A DNA stretch of 64,000 bases from Palaemon carinicauda (Eukaryota > Arthropoda > Malacostraca > Decapoda > Palaemonidae): contig NC_090759.1 of the NCBI RefSeq assembly GCF_036898095.1, positions 15,544,703-15,608,702 on the forward strand, given 5' to 3'. The position numbers and the translations under genes were made by a program. Positions 10,887 to 21,249 of this stretch are shown piece by piece. A model generated the notes under the pieces. It was not told the origin of the DNA and did no database searches. It worked only from the letters and a program-made list of their open reading frames with translations. Each line of letters begins with the position of its first letter. The stretch's first letter is position 1.

Positions 10887-11132
10887 TTATTTTCTAAATC
10901 GGCAAGTGTGTTTTACCAAATTGAAAAAGATATTTCCAGAACTACATACTGTTTCTGCCGAAACTGCCCTCGGCAGAACCTTGTTTCTATTTGTAGCTCT
11001 GGTTGACCTTTGAGACTGCGCCATATTTGTATTTGGATCTTCATCCCGCGGTTTACTCACAGCTATCTTAACTAGCTGGGACTCGGATGCTGTTGCCCTT
11101 GCAGTGCTTTTTGACATGGGAACTCGATTTTC
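10887..11132 (-). CDS. NuMA-like gene, last visible exon (basic tail and stop)
   Basis: Acceptor TTTTCAG at 11133. Encodes 81 residues beginning ENRVPMSKSTARAT and ending in RFRK, then TAA. The sequence turns from coiled coil to Ser/Thr/Arg-rich, as in the NuMA tail (QRSTRATNRNK). The stop codon overlaps AATAAA on the minus strand. However, ACA|GTATGT at 10950/10949 is a usable donor, so the last 20 residues (VCSSGNIFF onward, hydrophobic and out of character) may be intronic read-through. In that case more exons lie further left or outside the window. Confidence 0.65.
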   Translation of the reverse strand, partial: ENRVPMSKSTARATASESQLVKIAVSKPRDEDPNTNMAQSQRSTRATNRNKVLPRAVSAETVCSSGNIFFNLVKHTCRFRK

Positions 11133-11608
11133 CTGAAAATTTAATTTTTTAAGTTGGGGTGAAATTGAACTACAGTACAGTATACAGTAGTCTGTGCATC
11201 GAGACAAAATATAGAAAGAAGTACAGTAAAAATACTGTACTGTGAAACTAATATTTTTACAATGCCCTCTCACTACCAATGAATATACTGCTTACAGTCT
11301 ATCAATACCTTAAGAGCACCACTTACATATCATATTCTAAAACATCAAGAATCAAAATGTATTTTGGATTGACCCTTGAAATACTAAAACAAAATGCCTT
11401 TCATTTAGCAGTAAACATAATGATAATCATAAAAAAGTTATATGATTCTCCTACTGTATTAAACCCATTACTCTACTTCAAAACTATCTATACAAAACCT
11501 TTTTTTTTTTTGTAATCGATTTAAAGGAGGATATATACTGACTATATTAGCCTTACTTATTACATTAATACACAGATGAGACGTTTACAATAGCTATACA
11601 GTACTTAC
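11133..11608 (-). other. Intron, nothing else seen
   Basis: 476-bp AT-rich intron with canonical GT and AG ends and no repeat or ORF of note. Confidence 0.7.
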
Positions 11609-11839
11609 ATTGAATTTCTCTCTGTCCATTACACGTTTCATATCCCTCATCTGGGTGTCGGCGAGTTTGACCTGGGCTTCTAAACTTCTCTTCTCATTAT
11701 CTAGGCGCCTTATTATCAGCTCTGCTTCTTTCAACTTTTCTTTCAGAGGCTGATGGAGTTCCGAGATATCAGCATTCTTCACTTGTTCTTTTTTAAGATT
11801 ATCATTGAGTTTCTTAATATGCTCTTTAAACTTGGTTAT
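11609..11839 (-). CDS. NuMA-like gene exon (77 codons), end of coiled coil
   Basis: Bounded by ACAG at 11840 and GTAAGT at 11608. Contains the RSLEAQVKLADTQMRD stretch used to suggest NuMA. Its acceptor is duplicated upstream by a 57-bp tandem repeat. Use of the distal acceptor (exon start 11896) would add 19 in-frame codons including a second FKEHIKKLN. Confidence 0.8.
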
Positions 11840-11926
11840 CTGTAAAAATAAATTACATATATTAAGTTTCTTAATATGCTCTTTAAACATGGTTATCTGT
11901 AAAAATAAATTACATATATTAAGTTT
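11808..11926. repeat. 57-bp tandem duplication spanning a splice acceptor
   Basis: Two copies offset by exactly 57 bases, with one substitution visible near 11832/11889. Each copy holds TTTTTACAG and the first codons of the exon on the minus strand. Confidence 0.9.
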
Positions 11927-12144
11927 ACAATATAATTATATCATACATAGAGCCTTAGAACATAAGCTAGTTACAACTCAGCCCTATGTAAAGAATATGA
12001 TGGGAATAGAGTTCTCTTGCTTGAGAGTACACTCGGGCACACTATTCTATATAATTTATTTTTCTTCCTTTTGTTTTAAAATGTTGTGTTGGGTACACTT
12101 AATAGAAGGGCCATGGATACCTGGTGGTTTATCAAGAGGTTGTC

Positions 12145-14000
12145 TTTTCCTTAGCTGATTCTTCTTCTTCTCAAAACCATCCTTACTGTCCTCTCTTCCG
12201 TTGAAGTGGCTATCCTGGAGGGTATTTAGCCTTGCATGTGTATCGGCTCCTCCATGTTGACCAGTTTTTCCGACTTTTTTTTCTATAGTCTATGGGTTTG
12301 ATCAATCACTCTAACAATATTTCTGTACATATTGTTTTTATCATCATTTTTGTTAATTTAGTTTTTAAGTATGATGTATCTTTTCTTATTACCATTAATT
12401 CTTATGATGTCTAGATCCATTAACCGAGCGAGATCCGGGACCAGTACGTCCTAGATTTCGTCAATGTCGTCTAATGTATTGCAATATTCGTGGTCTCCAT
12501 GCAAATATCCAATACCTTACAGTTGCGTCCAGACAGTATAGTATTCTTTTGTGCGCAGAAAATTTGGTATCTAATATGCGGCACTCATCTGAGCTCCTTA
12601 TAACTGGTTTTAAGAAGCCAGTAATGTTGAAACGCGATGCTATCCCTAGGGCCAGGGAAATAGTGGCGTATATTAGGACCGAGTACCCTGCTTCTCATAA
12701 GTCCTACTATGAATGTGGATATCATGAAATTCAGGTAATAAAAGTTTTGTGGCAGGCATAACAACTTCTATTTGTGTTCAATCTACCGGAATCTTTGATT
12801 GTCTTCTTGCCATTATGGTCAAGATACAAGGATGAAAGAAAGGCCTTTTTTGTCTTTGTTGGTGATTTCAATGATCACCATAAGGAGTGGTTAAACTCTT
12901 TCTCCTACCAATCGCTATGGCTTAAGAGCGTTAGACTTTGCCTCTGAATAAGGCTGTGAGCAAATCACAAGTGAAGCTACTCACAGGTCTGGTAACTGCT
13001 TGACCTCGTATGCACGGACTCCCCAGGAGTTATAACAAGTAATGTTGGTTCTCCAGTTGGGACATCTGATCATTTTCCTTAGCTGATTCTTCTTCTTCTC
13101 AAAACCATCCTTACTGTCCTCTCTTTCGTTGAAGTGGCTATCCTGGGGGGTATTTAGCCTTGCATGTGTATCGGCTCCTCCATGTTGACCAGTTTTTCCG
13201 ACTTTTTTTTCTATAGTCTATGGGTTTGATCAATCACTCTATCAATATTTCTGTACATATTGTTTTTATCATCATTTTTGTTAATTTAGTTTTTAAGTAT
13301 GATGTATCTTTTCTTATTACCATTAATTCTTATGATGTCTAGATCCATTAACCGAGCGAGATCCGGGACCAGTACGTCCTAGATTTCGTCAATGTCGTCT
13401 AATGTATTGCAATATTCGTGGTCTCCATGCAAATATCCAATACCTTACAGTTGCGTCCAGACAGTATAGTATTCTTTTGTGCGCAGAAAATTTGGTATCT
13501 AATATGCGGCACTCATCTGAGCTCCTTATAACTGGTTTTAAGAAGCCAGTAATGTTGAAACGCGATGCTATCCCTAGGGCCAGGGAAATAGTGGCGTATA
13601 TTAGGACTGAGTACCCTGCTTCTCATAAGTCCTACTATGAATGTGGATATCATGAAATTCAGGTAATAAAAGTTTTGTGGCAGGCATAACAACTTCTATT
13701 TGTGTTCAATCTACCGGAATCTTTGATTGTCTTCTTGCCATTATGGTTAAGATACAAGGATGAAAGAAAGGCCTTTTTTGTCTTTGTTGGTGATTTCAAT
13801 GATCACCATAAGTTGTGGTTAAACTCTTTCTCCTACCAATCGCTATGGCTTAAGAGCGTTAGATTTTGCCTCTGAATAAGGCTGTGAGCAAATCACAAGT
13901 GAAGCTACTCACAGGTCTGGTAACTGCTTGATCTCGTATGCACGGACTCCCCAGGAGTTATAACAAGTAATGATGGTTCTCCAGTTGGGACATCTGATCA
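12145..14000 (+). repeat. 928-bp tandem duplication inside the LINE
   Basis: Units 12145-13072 and 13073-14000 are offset by 928 bases and differ at about ten positions (for example CCG/TCG near 12200, GGTCAAG/GGTTAAG near 12817). The divergence shows an old real duplication, not an assembly repeat. Confidence 0.9.
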
Positions 14001-15980
14001 TTCCTTAATTTCATTAGTAGTGAAGACTGAACAGCCTGTCTCTGTTTCATACTCGCGTAAGATTTATATCTAATCTCAAGCAGACTGGAATGGGATTTTG
14101 CATGATCTTTTGGACTAGAATTGGTCACAATTGTATAGTAGTGTTGATCCTGTTGTCCCTTTAAATGAGAATCTAATCAACATACAGTAATTGATAGGCA
14201 TATCCCTTCTGTGCTAAGGTACCAAGTGAAGGGCAAATCATGGTTCAATGATGATTGTAGACGTGCTTATTTGGAGAAGCAGGAGGTCTATCACCTTTGG
14301 AAGGGTAACATATCAGATTTGACCTGGAACAACTATGCTCAGCTTAGAAATTTTGCTCAGAGAGCTTATGCTTCAACTGAAAAAGAATACAATTTCACCA
14401 TAAAAGAAACCCTTTATGGTACAACCTCGGAGCATAAGCGGTGGACTACCTTTAAATCTGCACTCTTTGGTGTGGATGCAACAGTTCCTCCTTTACTTAA
14501 ACCAGATGGCTCTGTCACTCACTGTCCAAAGGAAAAGGGAACCCTTTTGGCTGATGTATTTGACAGTAAGCAGAGTAATGAGAAACTCGAACTTCCCCAT
14601 TCCTGTTTTCCTGAGGCTAAACTAACTAGTTTAGCTTTTTGATCTCGTGAAATTAAAGCTCTCTTGATGGACCTTGATGCTTATGGAGGTGTAGACCCAA
14701 ATGGTATTTTACCTGTTTTTTTTATGAAGACTGCCAATTTCTTAGCTCCAAAGTTACCTATTATTTTGTGCAAGTTAAGAAGAAGAGGAGCTTTTAGTAC
14801 TTGTTGGAGAATTGGTAATGTTACTCCACTACATAAATGTGTTTATGATAACTAATGTACAACTGATTACCGCCCAATTTCCACAACTCCCTTATTATTT
14901 AGTTTTTTAATGTCTTTTGGCAAAACGTCTTGATAGGTTTGCTGAAAGTAATCATCTGTTCCCTTGCTTGCAATTTGGTTTTCATAAAGGCCTTGGAGTA
15001 CATGATACTCCTCTTACAATCTCCAATGCTGTACAAAAATCCCTTGATTGTGGTCGGGAAGTTTGTATGATTGGCCTTGATCTTAGTGCTGCCTTTGACA
15101 GAGTTAATCATGAGGCCCTTGTTTTCAAACTCAAAACAGTTGGGAGTGTGTGGATCGTTTCTTAGCATCATTATTGAATTTTCAAGTAATAGATCGCAGA
15201 GTTCTTGCTGATGGGCACCAAAGTGAGTATAGGAATGTGATATCTGGTATTCCTCAGGGTAGTGTTCTGGGCCATTACTTTTCATACTATATACATAAGA
15301 CATGTGGTTTGACCTAGAAAACAAGCTTGTGGAATATGCTCATGATGCTACTCTTTTTGCATCAATTCCATCACCTGAATTTATATCTAGGATTGCTGAA
15401 TCCCTTAATGGAGATCTAGCTAAAATTAGTGCATGGTGCAAATTATGGGGTATGAAGTTCAGTCCTAAAAAACTCAAAGTATGATTGTAAGTAGGTTATG
15501 GACAGTGGCTCCTCAACATCCGGATCTCAGCATTGATACAGTTTCTTTAACTCTATGACTGTTAAAATTTTAGGTGTGATTCTCGACAGCAAATTTACTT
15601 TTGAGAAACACATTAGGTCTATGTCTTCTTCAATTGCACAAAAAATTGATTTATTAAGAGTCTTTTAAGATTTTCGGTGATCAATCTATCCTGAAGAAGT
15701 GGTTTAATTATTTCATTCTACCCTGTTTTGAGTAATGTTCTCCTATCTCGTCTTCAGCTGCTGATTCCCATCTTAATTTGTTGGACAGGAACTTACGGTC
15801 TATTAAATTTCCTATTCCTGATCTAGATATTAATCTCTGGCACCATCATTCAATTAGTTCATCATGCAGGTTTCATAAATTTTTTTTAATTCTGACCACC
15901 ATTTACATTCAGATCTTCCGGGACAATTCCATAGTGTTCGTAATACTAGGCATGCAGTTAATTCTAGTAGTCAGGTCTTC
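12145..15980 (+). mobile_element. Jockey-like non-LTR retrotransposon relic
   Basis: The plus strand carries in order: an endonuclease start (NIRGLHANIQYL, SELLITGF, PRAREIVAYIRTEYPA; 12474-12761 and again 13402-13689), a linker region (14211-14642, with KSWFNDDCRRAY), and RT blocks in several frames. The RT blocks are PNGILPVFFMK (about 14700), QFGFHKGLGVHDTPL and GLDLSAAFDRVNHEAL (14960-15120), SGIPQGSVLG-like (about 15243), and YAHDATLFASI (about 15335). The catalytic YADD is YAHD, and there are several frameshifts and stops, so it is dead. It sits in an intron, antisense to the host gene. Repeats like this are familiar from shrimp sequences (memory only). Confidence 0.8.
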
Positions 15981-15984
15981 TCCA

Positions 15985-16560
15985 TCATGAGGTTCAATAC
16001 TATACAGTATTCTAACAAGGCGGGGAGAACTATCCCTAGAAGAGCGAGACTTACTTTTACTTCTCCTGATCCTATCCCTTTCAAGCTTACGAACATATTC
16101 ATATCACATCGATCGTCCAACTCACAAAACTTACCTCTGCATTTTACACAAATAGAGTTTGGATCTAAAGAAGCTTTAGCAAGACGGGTCTTACATCCTC
16201 TCACAAACCTCCTAATACTCAAAGAAGAGTCAGACATTATTATCTAATCAGTGCCAAGAAAATACCAAAAAAAAAAAAACCAAAACGAGCGAAAGCCAAA
16301 GCCAAAGTGTACTTCACCAAATTAACTGCAAAAAACACAGGCCAAAGCGAGCGAAATTCCAACGATGTCACCGGTGAGGCGGCAGGGAAGATCTGAGGAA
16401 TAGTTGGAATGGTTCTAGGTACCTGGGTAGAGGGCGCACCAGTGGTACACCTGGCTACCCAATCGGCGATTGCCGCGAGTTTTGAAATTCTGCCGTGACG
16501 TCAGGGACTAAAGCTATATATATAACTACCAGGTAAGTCAGATATTTAAAATTTACCGAG
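15985..16560 (-). mobile_element. DIRS 5'-end fragment (ITR-like end plus start of ORF1)
   Basis: The minus strand encodes MSDSSLSIRR, then CKTRLAKASLDPNSICVKCRGKFCELDDRCD at 16237 downward (shown here in parts: CKTRLAKASLDPNS and CVKCRGKFCELDDRCD). This matches the Cys-rich N-terminus of ORF1 in both intact DIRS copies. A frameshift follows, and YVRKLERDRIRRS continues in another frame. The outer part (16400-16560) ends in a segment with GGTAAGT at 16532-16538, like the DIRS termini. Confidence 0.65.
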
Positions 16561-17121
16561 CTTCATTCTCCAGAAAACTGCTCGAGACTAAATAAGACGA
16601 CCAAAGGTAATGGATTCAAAGCAAGGAACATTGTACAATTCCAATAAGGCTAAAGAGGGGTTATGAAAAACAACCCTCAAAACAATGAACTTTTAGTACT
16701 TTTTCTAGTATGCATCTTGAGGGACACTATAAGCAGTACCCCTTTTAAGATATGCAAAGCAAAACAATGTATGATGCTTAAAGAGTAGAATCTTTTTTTT
16801 TTCAAACGAAATTTTATAAACTCACCCCAGTCTTCAATTTATACAAAAAAGTAAGGTAGCAAAATGAGACGTACAGAGGTGACACAAAAGCAGTTATGAT
16901 GAAGATATAGCTACCAACATCAATATTGGAACAAGGAATAAAGTACTTCAGTTTTTGTAAATGAAATTTAAAGAATACATCATGACTGGAATGCTACCAA
17001 AACTGCCAAATACTAAGCTCATAAGGTTAACTGAATAAGGTAACTATTTTCCGAACTCAACTTACAATCTAAAATGTCTTGTGTGCATAGTAAATGTAAT
17101 TTAACATTAATATGACCATAC
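16561..17121 (-). other. Intron sequence, nothing recognised
   Basis: AT-rich, no domain-bearing ORF on either strand. Confidence 0.6.
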
Positions 17122-17298
17122 CTGTTCTTGGTAATCTTCATTTGATTTCCTAAGCTCATTATGTTCAGCAACAGTCTCTGCTAATTTCTTCTTTGCAGTT
17201 TCATACTTGTACTGGAAGAGTTTACCCTCTTTTGAACGTTTCTCTTGTTCTTCCATTTGTATAAAGATCTTCTCCATCTCTGTTTTGTAGGAGGATTT
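17122..17298 (-). CDS. NuMA-like gene exon (59 codons)
   Basis: AG at 17299-17300 and GTATGG at 17121-17116. Encodes a charged helical segment (KSSYKTEMEKIF to KSNEDYQEQ). Frame joins the next exon at 11839 without a split codon. The preceding intron is only 108 bp. Confidence 0.8.
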
Positions 17299-17406
17299 CT
17301 GAAATAAAATAATCATAGTACTGTACTGTATGTTTTTGCCAGCATGAATCAAAAATATAATTGAAACAAATATACATTATATAATATTAACAGATTTATG
17401 ACTTAC

Positions 17407-17523
17407 TATCTTATCAGCAATAGCCTGTCTCTCTGCTCTGTACTTCTCCTTGGCAGCCTGTAGTTCCTCAGATAGACTTCTTTGAGATCTTTCAGCTTCT
17501 CTTTCAATCCTCATTAGCTCCTC
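17407..17523 (-). CDS. NuMA-like gene exon (39 codons)
   Basis: Acceptor GACAG before 17523 and donor GTAAGT at 17406-17401. Encodes EELMRIEREAERSQ to RQAIADKI, a continuous heptad pattern. Confidence 0.8.
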
Positions 17524-18667
17524 CTGTCAGTGGCGTGGAAATTAACATTTTCGTAATGTAACTAACTCTCCAATTCTTCACACTTTTTTTATATACTGAC
17601 AAATAAAAACTTCAGCATCTGGTGCTACATGAATAAGTGAACTAGCAATAAAACTGAAGTAAAGTGAATTCAATTCCATTTATAAAAATTGAATGAAAAA
17701 AAAAATACAAGAAACGGTGTATGGATGATCCATTCTTCAGAAAATCCTAAAAATTCTATAAATTTTGTCCAAACATATTTCGAACAATATTAGGAAAGCT
17801 TTTTCATGTGTTAGTGGCCAAAATATAACATGTCGAATCAATCTTCCCTACGTCCCTTAATTCTTTGAGTTAAAAACAAAAACAATACTGTAGTCATATC
17901 AACACAGCAAGGCTTACATGCACACATGAAATTGAGGTGGAATAACAGGTAAGAGTTCATTATTTCACTACAATGTAACTCCTTTTCTTTGCATACAATC
18001 TTTACTTTTTCCCATGGAAGTTAAAAAAAAATATAATCTATTGTCCATTAAAAGGCTCAATTCCTAAAAGAAACTACAATTTTTCATTCAAATACGAGTG
18101 TTGTATTAATAACCTCTACTAGCCAAGCAGATATCTTAGATGCAAAAGAGCAATGGCCTTCATGGATTGAACCCTTTTGAACTGGTCACTGATATTCAAA
18201 ATCTTAGTTCTGGCTAGAGAATTGAATTTGATGTGGCAGATCTAACACAAAAACAACAGAGTATGAATTTCTTTTATAAGAGACCTGCTGACTTCATGAT
18301 GGCTGATATGCCCCTCCATAGATCAGATAATTCAAGGGTCTTACCATACATGTTAGCCTTACAATTAAAAAAGTAAATGCTAATAAGTTTGATATATCTT
18401 AAGATTATTTCAAAGGCACTTATACTTTTCACTGAATTTAAGAGATTTATCCGCAAAATGCCTTGCGTCTGTCAGGTACACCTAACAAAACCTACTGTAT
18501 TATTCAAAGTAATTAGTAAAAACATAAGTTAATGCATCAATAAATTTTAATTGCAAAACTGACCAAACACAAAGTTTCAAATTGGTGATCCAGTACCCTT
18601 CAGGGGAGGACAAATAATTAAGGTGATAAATGAAACTAGAAGGGAGGATACCTTCAAATTTAAAGGG
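17524..18667 (-). other. Intron sequence, nothing recognised
   Basis: Unique-looking AT-rich DNA between the exon at 17523 and the RTE-like insertion. No coding or repeat features that I can support. Confidence 0.6.
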
Positions 18668-20390
18668 TACATACATACATATACCAAGGAACTTCCCCCA
18701 ATTTTGGGGGGTAGCCGATATCAAACAAATGAAACAAAAAAGGGGACGTCTCCTCTCTATGTTCCTCCCAGCCTGACAAAGGACTCAACCGAGTTTGGCT
18801 GGTACTGCTAGGGTGGCTCAGCCCACCCTCCCACATTATCCACCACAGATGAAGTTTCATAATGCTGAATCCCCTACTGCTGCTACCTCCGCAGTCATCT
18901 AAGGCACCGGAGGAAGCAGCAGGGCCTACCGGAACTGCGTCACTATCACTCGCCATTCATTCCTATTTCTAGCACGCTCTCATGCCTCTCTCACATCTAT
19001 CTTCCTATCACCCAGAGCTTCCTTTACTCCATCCATCCACCCAAACCTTGGCCTTTCTCTTGTACTTCTCCCATCAACTCTTGCAGTCATCACCTTCTTT
19101 AGCAGACAGCCATTTTCCATTCTCTCAACATGGCCAAACCACCTCAACACATTCATATACACTCTAGCTGCTAACTCATTTCTTACACCCGTTCTCACCC
19201 TCACTACTTCGTTCCTAACCCTATCTACTTGAGATACACCAGCCATACTCCTTAGACACTTCATCTCAAACACATTCAATTTCTGTCTCTCCGTCACTTT
19301 CATTCCCCACAACTCCGATCCATACATCACAGTTGGTACAATCACTTTCTCATACAGAACTCTCTTTATATTCATGCACAACCCTCTATTGTTTACTACT
19401 GTACTCCCTTAATTGGCCCCAACACTTTGCATCTTTCATTCACTCACTGACGTACATCTGCTTCCACTCCAGCATTTGCTGCAACAACAGACCCCAAGTA
19501 CTTAAACTGATCCACCTCCTCAAGTACCTCTCCATTCAACATGACATTCAACCTCGCACTGCCTTCCCTTCTCGTACATCTCATAACCTTACTCTTACCC
19601 ACATTAACTCAACTTCCTTCTCTCACACCCTTCCAAATCCTGTCACTAATCAGCCAAGCTTCTCTTCCGCGTCTGCAACCAGTACAGTATCATCCGCAAA
19701 CAACAACTTTATTTACCTCCCATTTATGGTCATTCTCATCTACCAGTTTCAATCCTCGTCAAACCACTCGAGCATTCACCTCTCTCACCACTCCATCAAC
19801 ATACAAGTTAAACAACCACGGTGATATCACACATCCCTGTCTCAGTCCCACTCTCACCGGAAACCAATCGCTCACTTCATTTCCTATCCTAACACATGCT
19901 TTACTACCTTTGTAGAAACTTTTTACTGCTTGCAACAACCTTCCACCAACTCCATATAACCTCCTCACATTCCACATTGCTTCCCTATCAACTCTTATCA
20001 TACGCTTTCTCCAGATCCATAAACGCAACATACACATCCTTACCTTTTGCTAAATATTTCTCGCATATTTGCCTAACTGTAAAAATCTGATTCATACAAC
20101 CCCTACCTCTTCTAAAACCACCATGTACTTCTAAGATTGCATTCTCTGTTTTATCCTTAATCCTATTAATCAGTACTCTACCATACACTTTTCCAACTAC
20201 ACTCAACAAACTAATACCCCTTGAATTACAACACGTATGCACATCTCCCTTACCCTTGTATAGTGGTACAATACACGCAAAAACCCAATCTACTGGTACC
20301 ATTGACAACACAAAACACATATTAAACAATCACACCAACCATTCAAGTACAGTCGCTCCTCCTTCCTTCATCTCATTATTATAAAATTAG
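18668..20390 (-). mobile_element. RTE-like non-LTR retrotransposon, copy 1 (5'-truncated, decayed)
   Basis: The minus strand has RT blocks: PLYKGKGDVHTCCNSRGISLL and GGFRRGRGCMNQIFTVRQ (20329-20110; first block shown is 20 residues or fewer per motif: PLYKGKGD, NSRGISLLSVVGKVYGRVL), FMDLEKAYD (about 20015), GLRQGCVISPWLFNLYVDG (about 19840), and FADDTVL near 19690. The C-terminal block follows (LYEKVIVPTVMYGSELWGMK, RWFGHVERMENG, GRSTRERPRFGWMDGVKEAL; 19381-18980). Several frameshifts are present. The 3' tail (18668-18975) ends in a TATG microsatellite and matches copies at 42764-43728 and 46083-47251. The right (5') boundary is approximate. Confidence 0.8.
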
Positions 20391-20560
20391 AGATATGACT
20401 TTTTCATGTTACAAAGGTAGTAACATTTGTTCCAACACTGGATGCCACACAATTTTTTGGCAAAATATTGAAGGGCCTACTAATTTTCAAATTAACTGGA
20501 AAGTAATCACAGGATATAATAAAATGTTATTTTTATTAATAAAATAAATTTTTGAATATA

Positions 20561-20719
20561 CTTACCCGATAATCATGTAGCTGTCAACTCCGTTGCCCGA
20601 CAGAATTCTATGGAGGGATACGCCAGCTATCACAATACTAGAAGGGGGTGTACTTACCAGCGCCACCTGTGGCCAGGTACTCAATCATTTGTTGTTGACA
20701 CCTCCTCAATTATTCCTCG
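20561..20719. repeat. Left inverted terminal repeat of DIRS copy 1
   Basis: Pairs with 27131-27285 over about 155 bases with few differences, including an extra CCT near 20703. Confidence 0.85.
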
Positions 20720-20763
20720 GTCCACTGGTTCTCTCTGGGGAGGAAAGGGAGGGTCGATTAAAT

Positions 20764-20848
20764 CATGATTATCGGGTAAGTATATTCAAAAATTTATTTT
20801 ATTAATAAAAATAACATTTTTCAATATTAAACTTACCCGATAATCATG
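20764..20848. repeat. Internal complementary region (ICR) of DIRS copy 1
   Basis: Read in reverse complement it runs through the right terminus (ATCGGGTAAGTTTAATATTG then AAAAA) straight into the left terminus (TGTTATTTTTATTAATAAAA), about 85 bp. This is the template that restores both ends in DIRS replication. Confidence 0.85.
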
Positions 20849-21249
20849 TAGCTGATTCACACCCAGGGAGGTGGGTGAAAACCAGTGTACATGATTAAAG
20901 GATAGCTAAGTATCCCAAATTTCATATAACAGTTATCTCAAATAACAATGAAATAATAAGTACCTGGTAAGGAAGTCGAATAGAACCGTTACTCTGCCTT
21001 TTATTTAAAGTTCGTCTTCCTTACTGAGCGCAGCGTTCCTCTTGGAGGCTGAATCAACCCAAAGGTGCCAAAGTACAAGGGGTTGCAACCCTACTAAAGG
21101 ACCTCTACCAAACCTTTAACCCAGGCGCTTCTCAAGAATGAATAGACCACCCGCCAAATCCAAGGATGCGGAAGGCTTCTTAGCCTACCGTAACAACCAT
21201 AAAAACAACAATAAAAGTATTCAAGAGAAAGGTTAAAAAGGTTATGGGA

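Noticed and set aside
12474..13689. Two identical 95-aa ORFs as separate host genes
   Set aside because: They are the endonuclease start of a LINE, present twice through tandem duplication.
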